Shown here one piece after another: positions 53,734 through 63,082 of a stretch of DNA of 64,000 nucleotides; positions within the stretch are counted from its first letter, which is position 1; each line of letters opens with the position of its first letter. The DNA is taken from positions 1-64,000 of the forward strand of contig JASBVN010000024.1 of NCBI GenBank assembly GCA_029961045.1, written 5' to 3'. The stretch is from Alicyclobacillaceae bacterium (GTDB lineage: Bacteria > Bacillota > Bacilli > Kyrpidiales > Kyrpidiaceae). A program made the translations under genes and the position numbers. Under the pieces are notes generated by a model that was not told the DNA's origin, did not search any database, and was given only the letters and a program-made list of their open reading frames with translations.

Positions 53734-54828
53734 TTATCGCCCGGCCGCGATCAGCACCTGCCCAAGGGCGATGAGCGCCCCCAGAACCCCTCCCATCCAG
53801 GTGATCATCGCCAATTCCCGCCGGGCGGTATCCAGTACCAGGCGCTCGAGGTGGGGCAGGGGAAAGCGGTTCACTTGGTCCTCTACGATGCGCGCCACCG
53901 GGACGTAACGCCACACGTGCGGCGCCCCGCGCTCCGCGATCCGCATCAGCCGTTCCCGCAACCCCGGTTCCCAAAGGGAACGGTGCGCCTGCAACCACGA
54001 CCAGCCGCGGATCAGCCGGTCCCGCACCCATTCGGCATCGCCGCACGCGTCCCGCAGGCCGGCCACCCACCTTTCCAGACGTTCCGGATCCCGCAACAGG
54101 TCGGCGACGCGCCGGGCCCCCTCCGGCAACACCGTCCGGCGAACCCATTCCGCCGCCGCCGCCCGCGCCTCCTCACCCTTCAGCCATTCCCGGGCCGCCC
54201 GTATCAATTCGTCGGCCACCCGTTCCTCGGCTCCGAAGGCTCCCGCTAGCCGCCCGATCCACCCCTGTTGAAACAGCCACCGGTGCACGGCCTCGGCGAC
54301 AAACCGGCGCACCCGCAGGTCCTGCAACCCTTCCTCTGCCGCATCCAGAGCCGCCCGGGCCACCGTCTCCGCCAACCGGGCCGCCGTCGCCGACTCGGGG
54401 AAGCGTTCCGCCCAGGAGGCGGCCTCCCGGCCGGCAACGAACCGAAAAGGTCCCGCACCGCCTTCCTCCGCATCCCCGGATCGTTGCGCCCAGCGCACGA
54501 CGGCGGCGACCGCCGCCTCGATTCCCTCCGTCCCCGCCCAATCGAGGAAGCGCTCCCACCCTCCGGCCAACCGATTCCGCGCCTCCGGATCGTCGAACGC
54601 CCGGCGAAATCCTTCGGATGTCAGGAGATGTTCTTCCACAATTCGTCCCAAATGCCGCGCGATCTCCTCCCGTCTTCTGGGAATCAGGCCGGGGGTCATG
54701 GGCACCCGCCACCGGCCGATGCGCCACGGGCGCCACGGCCGGAACAACATGGCGATAGCCAGGCCGTTGGTCACCAAGCCGATCAATGCCCCCGTCACAA
54801 CAGACAGCAACATCTGCGCAAGACTCAA
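53734..54828 (-). CDS. yheB: DUF445 family membrane protein (YheB-like)
   Basis: A 364-residue protein with a hydrophobic N-terminus (LLSVVTGALIGLVTNGLAIAMLFRP), a conserved MTPGLIPRRREEIARHLGRIVEEHLLT segment, a long Ala/Arg-rich helical centre, and a C-terminal membrane helix (ITWMGGVLGALIALGQVLIA). This is the DUF445/YheB family of unknown function. A TTG start at 54828 overlaps the acyl-CoA dehydrogenase stop as TTGA, with GGAGTG about eight bases upstream. It lies about 150 bases before yheA, as in Bacillus. Confidence 0.88.
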   Translation of the reverse strand: MSLAQMLLSVVTGALIGLVTNGLAIAMLFRPWRPWRIGRWRVPMTPGLIPRRREEIARHLGRIVEEHLLTSEGFRRAFDDPEARNRLAGGWERFLDWAGTEGIEAAVAAVVRWAQRSGDAEEGGAGPFRFVAGREAASWAERFPESATAARLAETVARAALDAAEEGLQDLRVRRFVAEAVHRWLFQQGWIGRLAGAFGAEERVADELIRAAREWLKGEEARAAAAEWVRRTVLPEGARRVADLLRDPERLERWVAGLRDACGDAEWVRDRLIRGWSWLQAHRSLWEPGLRERLMRIAERGAPHVWRYVPVARIVEDQVNRFPLPHLERLVLDTARRELAMITWMGGVLGALIALGQVLIAAGR

Positions 54829-56057
54829 AAATGTTTCACTCCGTCCGATTCGGAATCCCTGTCCACCTCAAAGGGCCAGGGGGGCAACATCTTGTTCAGC
54901 GGCTTGTCCTGCCGGTACCCCAGCGCATACTCCGCCTGCAGAATCGTGTGGATCTCCCGCGTCCCCTCATAAATCACAGGCGCCTTCGCATTCCTCAAAT
55001 ACCTCTCCACCGGATACTCGTTCGAATACCCGTACGCCCCGTGAATCTGCACCGCGTCGCTCGCCGCCTCCCACGCCGCGTCGCACGCCACCCACTTGGC
55101 CAGCGACACCTCCCGCGTCGTCCGCTTCCCCTGGTTCTTCAGCCACCCCACCTTCCACACCAACAGCCGCGATATCTCCAGGTTCGCCGCCATCTTCGCG
55201 ATCATCTGCTGCACCAACTGGTGCCGCCCGATCTCCTTGCCGAAGGTCTCCCGCTCGTGGCTGTATTTCAGCGACGCCTCCAGGCAGGCCTGAATCGTCC
55301 CGCAGGCCCCCGCCGCCACGGTGAACCGCCCGTTGTCCAGAGCCGACATGGCGATCTTGAACCCCTCCCCCTCTTCGCCCAGCCGATTCTCCTCCGGTAC
55401 CCACAAATCCTCAAAAATGATCTCCCCGGTATTCCCCGCCCGGATTCCGAGCTTCCCTTTGATCGGCCGGCTGCTGAACCCCGGCCAGGTCCGCTCCACG
55501 ATAAAGGCCGTGATCCCGTGGTGTTTCTTGGATTTATCCGTATAGGCGAACACCAGAAAATGATCCGCCACATCCGCCAGGGAAATCCAGATTTTCGACC
55601 CGTTGAGCCGGTACCCGCGCCCGTCCCGCACCGCCGTCGTCCGCATGGCCGCCACGTCCGATCCGGCCCCCGGCTCCGTCAGCCCGAACGCCCCGATCTT
55701 TTCCCCTTTGGCCTGGGGCACCAGGTATTTTTGCTTTTGCTCCTCGGTGCCCCACTGCAGCAGCGTCAGGGAGTTGAGCCCCGTGTGGACCGAGACGGCC
55801 GTCCGGAAGGCGGTGTCTCCCCGCTCCAGCTCCTCGCAGACCAGGGCCAGGGTGTTGTAGTCCATTCCCGCCCCGCCGTAGGCTTGGGGGATACAGACGC
55901 CCATGAGGCCGAGCCCCGCCAGCTTGTCCAGGACGCTGCGCTCGAAGTGCTGTTTCTCGTCCCACTCTTTAATATAGGGCATGATCTCCCGGTCCACAAA
56001 GTCCCGCACCATGTCCCGCACCGCGAGTTGTTCTTCCGTCAGGCTGAAATCCAGCAT
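54825..56057 (-). CDS. Acyl-CoA dehydrogenase
   Basis: A 410-residue FAD enzyme that introduces a double bond into an acyl-CoA thioester. It shows FSLTEEQLAVRDMVRDFVDREI, IGAFGLTEPGAGSDVAAM, the GSKIWISLADVADHFLVFAYTD flavin region, RHQLVQQMIAKMAANLEISR, and the C-terminal IYEGTREIHTILQAEYALG, where Glu of YEGT is the likely catalytic base. This resembles glutaryl-/short-branched-chain acyl-CoA dehydrogenases, but substrate is not decided. The ATG at 56057 follows GGTGGGGG. It lies 80 bases after the IclR regulator gene and close to a CoA-transferase/ABC-importer operon. Confidence 0.93.
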   Translation of the reverse strand: MLDFSLTEEQLAVRDMVRDFVDREIMPYIKEWDEKQHFERSVLDKLAGLGLMGVCIPQAYGGAGMDYNTLALVCEELERGDTAFRTAVSVHTGLNSLTLLQWGTEEQKQKYLVPQAKGEKIGAFGLTEPGAGSDVAAMRTTAVRDGRGYRLNGSKIWISLADVADHFLVFAYTDKSKKHHGITAFIVERTWPGFSSRPIKGKLGIRAGNTGEIIFEDLWVPEENRLGEEGEGFKIAMSALDNGRFTVAAGACGTIQACLEASLKYSHERETFGKEIGRHQLVQQMIAKMAANLEISRLLVWKVGWLKNQGKRTTREVSLAKWVACDAAWEAASDAVQIHGAYGYSNEYPVERYLRNAKAPVIYEGTREIHTILQAEYALGYRQDKPLNKMLPPWPFEVDRDSESDGVKHF

Positions 56058-56137
56058 CCTCCGTCCCCCACCTTTACAGTATGCCGGTATGGTCGAACCG
56101 CCCGGCTCCGGTACCGGGCGTCCGTACCGATTCCGGG

Positions 56138-56917
56138 TCAAGATCTTCCTGCCTTTTCCGCGAGCTCCTCCGATTCGGGAGGATATCCCCCGATTTCCCG
56201 GGTGACCCGCATCGCGGCGTCCCGCAACCGTTCCCCGCACTCCTTCATTTTCTCCGGCGGCAACTGGTCCGCCACCCCGATGCAGGCAATGGCCAACAGC
56301 ACGCGGCCGCCGGGATCGAAGACCGGAGCAGCCACGCCGTTGATTCCCTTCACTTGTTCTTGAACGCTGGTAGCGTATCCTCTGCGCCGAATTTCCGCCA
56401 ATTCCGACAAAAACGCCGGACTATAGCGCCCAGCGGCGACGTCCCGCAACTCTTCGTCGTCCATATAGGCACAGAAACATTTCCCGAAAGATCCGCGGTC
56501 GATGGGAAACTGCTGGCCTAGAGATACGGTGACGTGCACGTTGCTCATGCTGTCCTCCTTGACCACATAGGTCAACCGGTCTTTCCGGATTCGCTGGGCC
56601 GCCACCGTCGTCAATCCCGTCTCCCGCGCTACTTCGGTGACCGCGGAACGGGCCGCCTGGATATAATCGAGGGACTCCGCCGCCCTCGCCCCGAGAACCA
56701 CGAGATAGGGCCCCAAGTTATAGCGGTGGGTCCGCTCGTCGTAATGCACCAACCCGTGAGCCGCCAGGGTCCTCAACAGGCGCAGGCACGTCGTTCGCGG
56801 GATTTGCAACAATTCGCAAATCTCCCCGAACGTCTTGTTCCGGTGCTGAACCCGGCTGAGCAGATGAAGAAGCCGACCGGCCTGATCCACCGACGGGATC
56901 ATGTATTTTTCGTTCAA
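56138..56917 (-). CDS. IclR-family transcription regulator
   Basis: A 259-residue regulator with an N-terminal winged HTH (QAGRLLHLLSRVQHRNKTFGEICELLQIPRTTCLRLLRTLAAHGLV, residues about 13-58) and a C-terminal effector domain (VARETGLTTVAAQRIRKDRLTYV, RGYATSVQEQVKGINGVAAPVFD). IclR members often sense aromatic or short organic acids and control adjacent catabolic operons. A TTG at 56917 is proposed with GGGAGGGG five to seven bases upstream. It lies between the permease and the acyl-CoA dehydrogenase; a role in controlling this locus is inference. Confidence 0.9.
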   Translation of the reverse strand: MNEKYMIPSVDQAGRLLHLLSRVQHRNKTFGEICELLQIPRTTCLRLLRTLAAHGLVHYDERTHRYNLGPYLVVLGARAAESLDYIQAARSAVTEVARETGLTTVAAQRIRKDRLTYVVKEDSMSNVHVTVSLGQQFPIDRGSFGKCFCAYMDDEELRDVAAGRYSPAFLSELAEIRRRGYATSVQEQVKGINGVAAPVFDPGGRVLLAIACIGVADQLPPEKMKECGERLRDAAMRVTREIGGYPPESEELAEKAGRS

Positions 56918-57038
56918 ATTCACCCCTCCCGGATCTCCAACCGAAATTGAGTCCCGGCCCTCCCATTCCCGGGCGCGGACGGCGGCGGGGTTTTGAACAC
57001 ATCGTATCACAGCCCGCGGCGGAAATCAGGCGCCATCT

Positions 57039-58457
57039 TCAAACCGGCGCCCCTGATCCGCCCTGGATCATTTTCCAAAACCAGTCCACCCCGGTCACGT
57101 ATCCCGCCAGCAGGAGCGAAGCCGCCGCCGCAAACAGGCCGTTGCGCACCAGTCCGACCCGGAACGGGCTTTCCCGCGCGATCTCCGACAAGATGAGGTT
57201 GACCGGAGTGACGGGCGATACCGAAGTGGAAACCGCCCAGCTCCCGATAAGCAAAAGCCCAAGCCCGAGGGGAGTCAGCCCCACCGCCCCCGGATCCCAC
57301 GTGTGCAGGATCAGCACGGTGGAAACCGCCTGGTGAACGCCGAGGACGGCCAGAGCCGAGATCCCCGCCGTCACCGCCAGGCAGGCCGCCGGCGTCCCCA
57401 AGTGATGGAGCCATCCGGCCACCCCCGCCATCCCCCGTTGCGCCGGAGTGTGGCTCAGGATTTGCCCGAAAAAGCCGGCCAGCAAGAAGAGCGCGATTTC
57501 GTTCCTCCCGAAAAAAATGCCCGGCATGTACTGCTCCTTGAAGACCCGGACCGCCCGGCGCCAATCCCGGAGAACCGCCGACCACAGGGCGGAGCCCAGG
57601 ACAATCACGAGGGACACCGAAGTCAGAACGCCCCAAGGGGCCCAGGCGTCGAGGACCAACAGGGCCGCGAACATCAAAGCGACGGCCGCCGCCCCGTGAG
57701 CCGGAGAGCGTCCTCCCCCTCGGCTCCCCGCCTGCGGAGGCGCCGCGACCTCTGCTCCGGAAACCTTCCGGCCCATCCAAGCTCCAAGGGCGATCCACAG
57801 CATCGACAGGCCTAAGGCGAACACCATGAAAACACCAAAGGACACCCCGACAAACTGCAACACCAAACCCACCGCCGCAAAATAGGGCGACCACAGGATG
57901 GCGGCGCAAAATCCCCTTCCCAACCCCAACGCGAAAGCCGTGCGATTCCGTTCCAGCCAATCCGGGGCCACCAGGGCGGAAAGCAGCCGGAGCGCGCTGA
58001 GATTTAAGACACTCCCCAGAACAAAAGCCGCGGCCATGGAGGAAAACACCACCCTCCCGGGCCGGGCCAGCAACCGGGCCGACAAACCGTGGATTCCGGG
58101 GAGATACCCGCCCGCCGCGAGCGGTACCAACAGCAGCGGGGCCACGGTGATCAAACTGACCAGCCCCATGTTCGTCTCAAGACTCGTGATCACGATCTCC
58201 GGAGAAAGGTGTTCCCACGCGGACAACGCGGCGGACGCCGCGAGCATCATGGCCGCCAGCCCCGCGATGCCCGGCCGCAGCGTCGGAATCCAAAGAAGCG
58301 AGATCGCTCCGGCGGCCGCCGCCGCCCACCGCTTGACGCCCTCCGCCCCCGCCATATCCCCCGCCAGATACGCCCCGGCGGCCGCCAACATCGCCGTACA
58401 AGCGGCACTCCGAAGGAGTCCGGCCGCCCGGCTCCGCACTTTGACGACCGTTTTCAA
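57039..58457 (-). CDS. Polytopic membrane permease, unknown family
   Basis: A 472-residue, very hydrophobic protein with about eleven to twelve membrane segments. Distinctive stretches are VVFSSMAAAFVLGSVLNLSALRLL, GLGRGFCAAILWSPYFAAVGLVL and, near the C-terminus, WAVSTSVSPVTPVNLILSEIARE. The two-fold layout with a hydrophilic loop near residue 235 recalls ion-transporter-superfamily permeases (ArsB/CitM/DctM-like), but I do not recognise the family. The TTG start at 58457 overlaps the livF stop as TTGA, so it is translationally coupled to an ABC importer, which is unusual. Confidence 0.75.
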   Translation of the reverse strand: MKTVVKVRSRAAGLLRSAACTAMLAAAGAYLAGDMAGAEGVKRWAAAAAGAISLLWIPTLRPGIAGLAAMMLAASAALSAWEHLSPEIVITSLETNMGLVSLITVAPLLLVPLAAGGYLPGIHGLSARLLARPGRVVFSSMAAAFVLGSVLNLSALRLLSALVAPDWLERNRTAFALGLGRGFCAAILWSPYFAAVGLVLQFVGVSFGVFMVFALGLSMLWIALGAWMGRKVSGAEVAAPPQAGSRGGGRSPAHGAAAVALMFAALLVLDAWAPWGVLTSVSLVIVLGSALWSAVLRDWRRAVRVFKEQYMPGIFFGRNEIALFLLAGFFGQILSHTPAQRGMAGVAGWLHHLGTPAACLAVTAGISALAVLGVHQAVSTVLILHTWDPGAVGLTPLGLGLLLIGSWAVSTSVSPVTPVNLILSEIARESPFRVGLVRNGLFAAAASLLLAGYVTGVDWFWKMIQGGSGAPV

Positions 58458-59158
58458 AGTCCCATGTACACCTGCCGGAGGTCGGGCCGGTGGAGCAGGT
58501 CTTCACCGGACCCCTCCGCGGCCACGCGCCCTCCCGTCAGAATGTAACCGCGGTCGGACAGGCGGAGCGCGGTCGCGGCGTTTTGTTCGACCAGAAGAAT
58601 CGTCAATCCTTGCTCCTTCAGTTCCCGGATGAATTCAAACACCCAGCGGACCATGATCGGCGCAAGTCCCAGGGTGGGTTCGTCGAGCAACAAAAGGGTC
58701 GGGCGGGCCATGAGCGCCCGTCCCAGGGCCACCATTTGCTGCTCTCCGCCGCTGAGGGAGCCGGCCGGCTGGCGCTCCCGCTCCTTCAACTTCGGAAGCA
58801 GGGTAAACACGCGCTCCAGACTCTCCTTCCGGTGTTTCCGGGCCCGGGGCGTGTAGCAGCCCATTTCGAGATTTTCCCGGACCGTCATGCCGGCAAAGAG
58901 CCTCCTGCCTTCGGGCACCATGACAATTCCCGCTTCCACCCGGCGGTCGGTCGGCCACCGGGCGATGTTTTCGCCCCGGTACAAAATCTCTCCCGCCGAC
59001 TGGGTCTCCACCCCGAGAATCGTTTTCATCAGCGTCGTCTTACCCGCCCCGTTTGTACCGACCACACTGACGACCGCTCCCTCGGGCACCTCGAGATGCA
59101 CCTGCGACAGGACGGGCACTTCTCCGTAGGAGGCATCGAGATTCCGCACCTCAAGCAT
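58454..59158 (-). CDS. livF: Branched-chain-type ABC importer ATPase LivF
   Basis: A 234-residue ABC ATPase with Walker A GTNGAGKTTLMKT, Q-loop VMVPEGRRLFAGMTVRENLEMG typical of LivF, signature SLSGGEQQMVALGRAL, Walker B LLLLDEPTLGLAP and switch LLVEQNAA. It energises uptake with LivG. The ATG at 59158 overlaps the livG end by eight bases, with GGGGGAGG upstream. Confidence 0.94.
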   Translation of the reverse strand: MLEVRNLDASYGEVPVLSQVHLEVPEGAVVSVVGTNGAGKTTLMKTILGVETQSAGEILYRGENIARWPTDRRVEAGIVMVPEGRRLFAGMTVRENLEMGCYTPRARKHRKESLERVFTLLPKLKERERQPAGSLSGGEQQMVALGRALMARPTLLLLDEPTLGLAPIMVRWVFEFIRELKEQGLTILLVEQNAATALRLSDRGYILTGGRVAAEGSGEDLLHRPDLRQVYMGL

Positions 59159-59879
59159 CGGAGATCGCCTCCCCCAGGTACGCTTCCACCACTTCCGCCC
59201 GCCTCATGACCTCCTCCGTCGGTCCGTCGGCAATCAACTCGCCCTGCTGCAGCACCAGCGTCCTCGGACACAGTTCGAAAATCGGCTTCAACACGTGTTC
59301 GATCATGCAAAGGGTCACTCCCCGTTCCCGCACCTGCTTCAACACTTCGATCATGTCGCGAACTTCACCGGGGGTCAGCCCGCCCATCACCTCGTCGAGG
59401 AACAGCAGAGCGGGGCGCGTCGCCAAAGCCTTGGCCAGCTCCAATTTTTTCTTCAGACCGATCGGCAGGTCAACGGCGGCGTGATCCCGGTACCCGGCCA
59501 GTCCCACCACCTCGAGGACCTCTTCGGCCACCCGCGTCGCCTCTCGGAGCGTGGCGGAGCGTTCGAGCGCGGCCACCGTGACATTTTGCAGCACGTTGAG
59601 GTGAGCAAATGGTTTCACAATCTGAAAGGTCCGGGTGATCCCCAGACGGCTGATGCGGTAGGGCTTCCAACCGGCGATCGAACGCCCGCGGAACCGGATG
59701 TCGCCCTCGCTCGGCTTCAGAAATCCGGTGATCAAGTGAAAGAGTGTGGTTTTGCCGGCTCCGTTGGGGCCGATGATGCCCACCATCTCTCCTTCCTCCA
59801 CCGCGAACGAAACCCGGCGCACCGCCGTCAGACCCCCGAACTGCTTCGACACCTCGTGGACCGACAACAGGGGATTCAC
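59151..59879 (-). CDS. livG: Branched-chain-type ABC importer ATPase LivG
   Basis: A 242-residue ABC ATPase. Walker A IIGPNGAGKTTLFHLITGF, the LivG-type Q region GITRTFQIVKPFAHLNVLQNV, a signature region LPIGLKKKLELAKAL in place of the usual LSGGQ (VDLPIGLKKK), Walker B LLFLDEVMGGLTPGE, and MIEHVLKP. The atypical signature and the Val in place of Pro after DE are noted; LivG proteins often vary here. A GTG at 59879 overlaps the livM stop (GTGA) and has GGGGAGGG seven bases upstream. Confidence 0.92.
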   Translation of the reverse strand: MNPLLSVHEVSKQFGGLTAVRRVSFAVEEGEMVGIIGPNGAGKTTLFHLITGFLKPSEGDIRFRGRSIAGWKPYRISRLGITRTFQIVKPFAHLNVLQNVTVAALERSATLREATRVAEEVLEVVGLAGYRDHAAVDLPIGLKKKLELAKALATRPALLFLDEVMGGLTPGEVRDMIEVLKQVRERGVTLCMIEHVLKPIFELCPRTLVLQQGELIADGPTEEVMRRAEVVEAYLGEAISDA

Positions 59880-60886
59880 GACGCAACCCTCCCCGCCAGG
59901 CGTCTCCACTGCCGTTTCGCCCAAGGGATGACCCCTTCGGGAATGAACAGCACCACCAGAACCAGAAGCGCCCCGTAGACCACCGCCTGCAGGCCTCCCT
60001 GGGCTCCTTCCAGGACGTCCCGCAGCACCGTGTTCAAAAACGTGACCACCAGAGCGCCGAACACCGGCCCGGATGCCGTTCCCGTACCGCCGATCATGCT
60101 CATCAGAACCATTTGGACAGACAAAGCGAAGGAAAATTCGTGCAGCGGTTCAATGATGGCGATGTATTGGGCGTACAGGGTACCCGCCATGGCCGTCAGC
60201 GCGCTGCTGATCACCAAGATGGTCACTTTGACCGCGACGGTGTTGATCCCGAGCGCCTGCGCCGCCGCTTCTCCCCCCCGGACGGCGATCAGCCGGTAAC
60301 CGAATTTCGAACGTTCCAGCCATTTTGCGGTGAAATAGGGCAAAGCGCAAAGTGCCAAAGCGATGAAATAGTAAGGAATTTTGGAGTCGAACACCATATT
60401 GGCCAATCCCGGAGTATAGGGGATATTGATTCCCTGAGACCCCTGGGTCAAATCCTTCCAATTGATCGCAATGATCATGAACACTTCGGAGAAGGCGATG
60501 GTCGCCAACCCGAAAAACGGCCCTTTCAGGCGCAGGGTGAGCACTCCGATAAACGCGCCCAAGATCGCCGCCGCGACCGCGCCCGCCAGCATGCCGATCC
60601 AAGGAGAAATGTGAAGTTTCACAAACAGCAACGAAGAGGTGTAGGCACCAACCCCGAAAAAAAGAGCGTGCCCCAGCGAGAGCAATCCCCCGTATCCCCC
60701 CGCCAGATTCCAAGCGCCTGCCATCGCCGCCCACAGCAGAAAGAAAATCAAAACATCCAAATAGTAGATCTCGTTCTGCAAAAGAAACGGCAAGGCGATC
60801 AAAACGGCCGCCAAAACGATCCAACCCAGCCCACGGCGGGGGACGGCCGACGCCGATTTCGACAAGGCCCCTTTCTCTTCTTTCAT
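59876..60886 (-). CDS. livM: Branched-chain-type ABC importer permease LivM
   Basis: A 336-residue polytopic permease. It contains WNLAGGYGGLLSLGHALFFGVGAYTSSLLF, the conserved LivM core; TLRLKGPFFGLATIAFSEVFMII; GYRLIAVRGGEAAAQALGIN (ATPase-coupling EAA-like loop); and VLMSMIGGTGTASGPVFGALVV. The ATG at 60886 overlaps the livH stop as ATGA. It forms the channel with LivH. Confidence 0.94.
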   Translation of the reverse strand: MKEEKGALSKSASAVPRRGLGWIVLAAVLIALPFLLQNEIYYLDVLIFFLLWAAMAGAWNLAGGYGGLLSLGHALFFGVGAYTSSLLFVKLHISPWIGMLAGAVAAAILGAFIGVLTLRLKGPFFGLATIAFSEVFMIIAINWKDLTQGSQGINIPYTPGLANMVFDSKIPYYFIALALCALPYFTAKWLERSKFGYRLIAVRGGEAAAQALGINTVAVKVTILVISSALTAMAGTLYAQYIAIIEPLHEFSFALSVQMVLMSMIGGTGTASGPVFGALVVTFLNTVLRDVLEGAQGGLQAVVYGALLVLVVLFIPEGVIPWAKRQWRRLAGRVAS

Positions 60887-61764
60887 TCGTCGACTCCCAC
60901 TCCTTCCACGCGCTTTCCAAACAAGCCGCTCGGTTTAAACACCAGAATGGCGATGAACAACAACAGATAAACGAGTTGTTTCATGGAAGGGGCGATAAAA
61001 TACGAACTCAGAGTTTCGACCAGCCCGATGACGAGGCCTCCGACGACGGCTCCCTGCAAGCTGCCCAAACCGCCCAGCACGACGACCACGAAGGCCACCA
61101 GGAGAAATTGCTCTCCCACCGTGGGGTACACCGAATAGATCGGGGCGAGCAACACCCCGCCCACTCCGACCAACGCCGACCCGATGGCAAAGCACAGGGT
61201 AAACAGGCGTTGCGGGTTGACCCCCATCAGCGCAGCGGCGTAGCGTTCGGACGCCGCCGCGCGAATCGCTTTGCCGGCGTAGGTAAAGTGCAAGAAGAGA
61301 AAGACGAGAGCCGTCACGGCAAGGGCCACGAGGAAAGCGATCAACAGGGGCACCGAAATCCTCAGCCCGCCCCATTCGAGTACCGACCCGGTGAAATCGG
61401 TGTGCAGGGACCGGTAATCGGCGGACCAGGCCATCAGGGCGACATTTTGGACGATGATCGACAGGCCGATGGTGGCGAGAATCGACGCCTCATGGGACTT
61501 CCGGACCGCCAGGCGCAACACGCCCCAGTAGATTCCGGCCCCAAGCAGAGCCAACAGCGGCGCGATCACAAACAGGCTCGCATAGGGGGACCACCCGGCG
61601 AGGGTGGCCGCCCAAAAGGCCAGGTACATGGCGAGCATCAAAAAATCTCCGTGGACAAAATTGACAATGCGCATCACGCCGAAAATCAGCGTCAGTCCCA
61701 GGCTGACCAGGGCGTATACGCCTCCGATCAAAATACCGGAGATGATTAACTGGGCTAGGACCAA
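60883..61764 (-). CDS. livH: Branched-chain-type ABC importer permease LivH
   Basis: A permease of about 293 residues with eight or so membrane helices. Family segments: GILIGGVYALVSLGLTLIFGVMRIVNFVHGDFLMLAMY, YAGKAIRAAASERYAAALMGVNPQRLFTLCFAIGSALVGVGGVL and VVLGGLGSLQGAVVGGLVIGLVETL. A TTG at 61764 is preferred since GAGAGGTGG lies five to six bases upstream; the GTG at 61773 is part of that site. Confidence 0.93.
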   Translation of the reverse strand: MVLAQLIISGILIGGVYALVSLGLTLIFGVMRIVNFVHGDFLMLAMYLAFWAATLAGWSPYASLFVIAPLLALLGAGIYWGVLRLAVRKSHEASILATIGLSIIVQNVALMAWSADYRSLHTDFTGSVLEWGGLRISVPLLIAFLVALAVTALVFLFLHFTYAGKAIRAAASERYAAALMGVNPQRLFTLCFAIGSALVGVGGVLLAPIYSVYPTVGEQFLLVAFVVVVLGGLGSLQGAVVGGLVIGLVETLSSYFIAPSMKQLVYLLLFIAILVFKPSGLFGKRVEGVGVDE

Positions 61765-61819
61765 TCCGACCACCTCTCCATTCTGATCGCGGGGCAGGCG
61801 GCCGGAGCCGCCCCTCCCC

Positions 61820-63082
61820 TCACCGCTCCGACCACTTCGGAAGCGGGATCATGATCGGTTGCGTGACCTGGAATTTCTCCGGAAAGACTGTGACGAGTTT
61901 CCCTTGTTGCCATTGCATGACCGCTACAGTAGCGCGGGTGTTTTGCCCCGACGGATCAAACTTGATCCCCCAACCGGTGGGGCAGTATCCCTGGGGCAGA
62001 TCCAAGGCCAGAGCCGCCTCCCGGATTTTGGCCGGATCGTCTCCCCCCGCCTTCGGGATGACTTCTTTAAACAGGACGTAAGCCGAAGAGAAGGCCATCT
62101 TGGCAATCAGGTCCGGTTCTTTCCCGAATTTTTCTTTGTAACGTTTTTGAAATTCCTCGTCGATTTTCTGGGTCTCCGGCAACAGCGCGTTTTTGTTGAT
62201 CCCCATCGCGCTGCTCACGTTCAGGACCCCGTCCGCGTCCTTACCGAAGACTTCTCCGAAATTGTCGGAATTATGACCGGCACCGTGACCGATTACCGCC
62301 TTGACGTTCAACCCCATTTGCTTGGCCTGTTTCCAAAAGAGTTGGGCGTCCGCGTCGTATTGCACCAGATCGAGCACATCGGCGCCGGACTGTTTGAGCT
62401 GAAGAATGATCGAAGACATATCGTTGGTCGTCTTGGCGTTATAACTGATGTCGGCGACCACCGGAATCCCCGCCTTTTGGGCGGCTTCCTTGATCGACTT
62501 GGCCACGGCCTGTCCGTAATCCCCGTCTTCGTACACCAAGGCCAGTTTCACTTGATCCGCTTTCAGCCCCAGCTTGGGAGCCACGACGAGGCTCACGAAA
62601 TCGACAGAAGCAGGTCCATACATATAGGCGTTCGGATTCGGGCGCAACACGTATTGATAACCGCGGCCCGTCAACCGGGGCTCCGTGGCGGCCACTTCCC
62701 ACTGAATCGCCTTGTTGCGCTCGGCCACATCGCTGACGGCCATGCTGATCGGACTGACGTAAGTCCCGACGATGACCTTGACCCGCTGCTGGGAAATGAG
62801 GCGGTTGACTTCGTTGACCCCGGAGGTCGCATTGGGCACGTCCACTTTCACCAGTTCGATTTTCGGACCGACGTGCGCGTCGTTTACAATGTCCGCCGCG
62901 ATCTCCGTTCCGTTGGTGCAGGCCTGTCCGATCTTCGCATAGGGACCGGACACCGGGAAAGCCACGCCGACCTTGACGCTTTGGGCGCCGCCTCCGCTCC
63001 CCGAGCCGCTCCCGCATCCGGAGACCGCCAGGGCGGCCGCCAAAGCCAGCCCGATTCCGGATATCCACCGTTTTTTGTTCAT
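61820..63082 (-). CDS. ABC importer substrate-binding lipoprotein (LivJ/K family)
   Basis: A 420-residue periplasmic-binding-fold lipoprotein (peripla_BP_6). Signal peptide with lipobox VSGC near residues 20-23, then a Gly/Ser linker. Ligand domain: VKVGVAFPVSGPYAKIGQACTNGTEIAADIVND, VKVIVGTYVSPISMAVSDVAERNKAIQWEV, LALVYEDGDYGQAVAKSIKEAAQKAG. Members bind branched-chain amino acids, but also amides, aromatic or short organic acids. The ATG at 63082 overlaps the CoA-transferase stop (ATGA), with GGAGGGGG upstream, which ties the receptor to CoA activation of its ligand. Confidence 0.92.
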   Translation of the reverse strand: MNKKRWISGIGLALAAALAVSGCGSGSGSGGGAQSVKVGVAFPVSGPYAKIGQACTNGTEIAADIVNDAHVGPKIELVKVDVPNATSGVNEVNRLISQQRVKVIVGTYVSPISMAVSDVAERNKAIQWEVAATEPRLTGRGYQYVLRPNPNAYMYGPASVDFVSLVVAPKLGLKADQVKLALVYEDGDYGQAVAKSIKEAAQKAGIPVVADISYNAKTTNDMSSIILQLKQSGADVLDLVQYDADAQLFWKQAKQMGLNVKAVIGHGAGHNSDNFGEVFGKDADGVLNVSSAMGINKNALLPETQKIDEEFQKRYKEKFGKEPDLIAKMAFSSAYVLFKEVIPKAGGDDPAKIREAALALDLPQGYCPTGWGIKFDPSGQNTRATVAVMQWQQGKLVTVFPEKFQVTQPIMIPLPKWSER

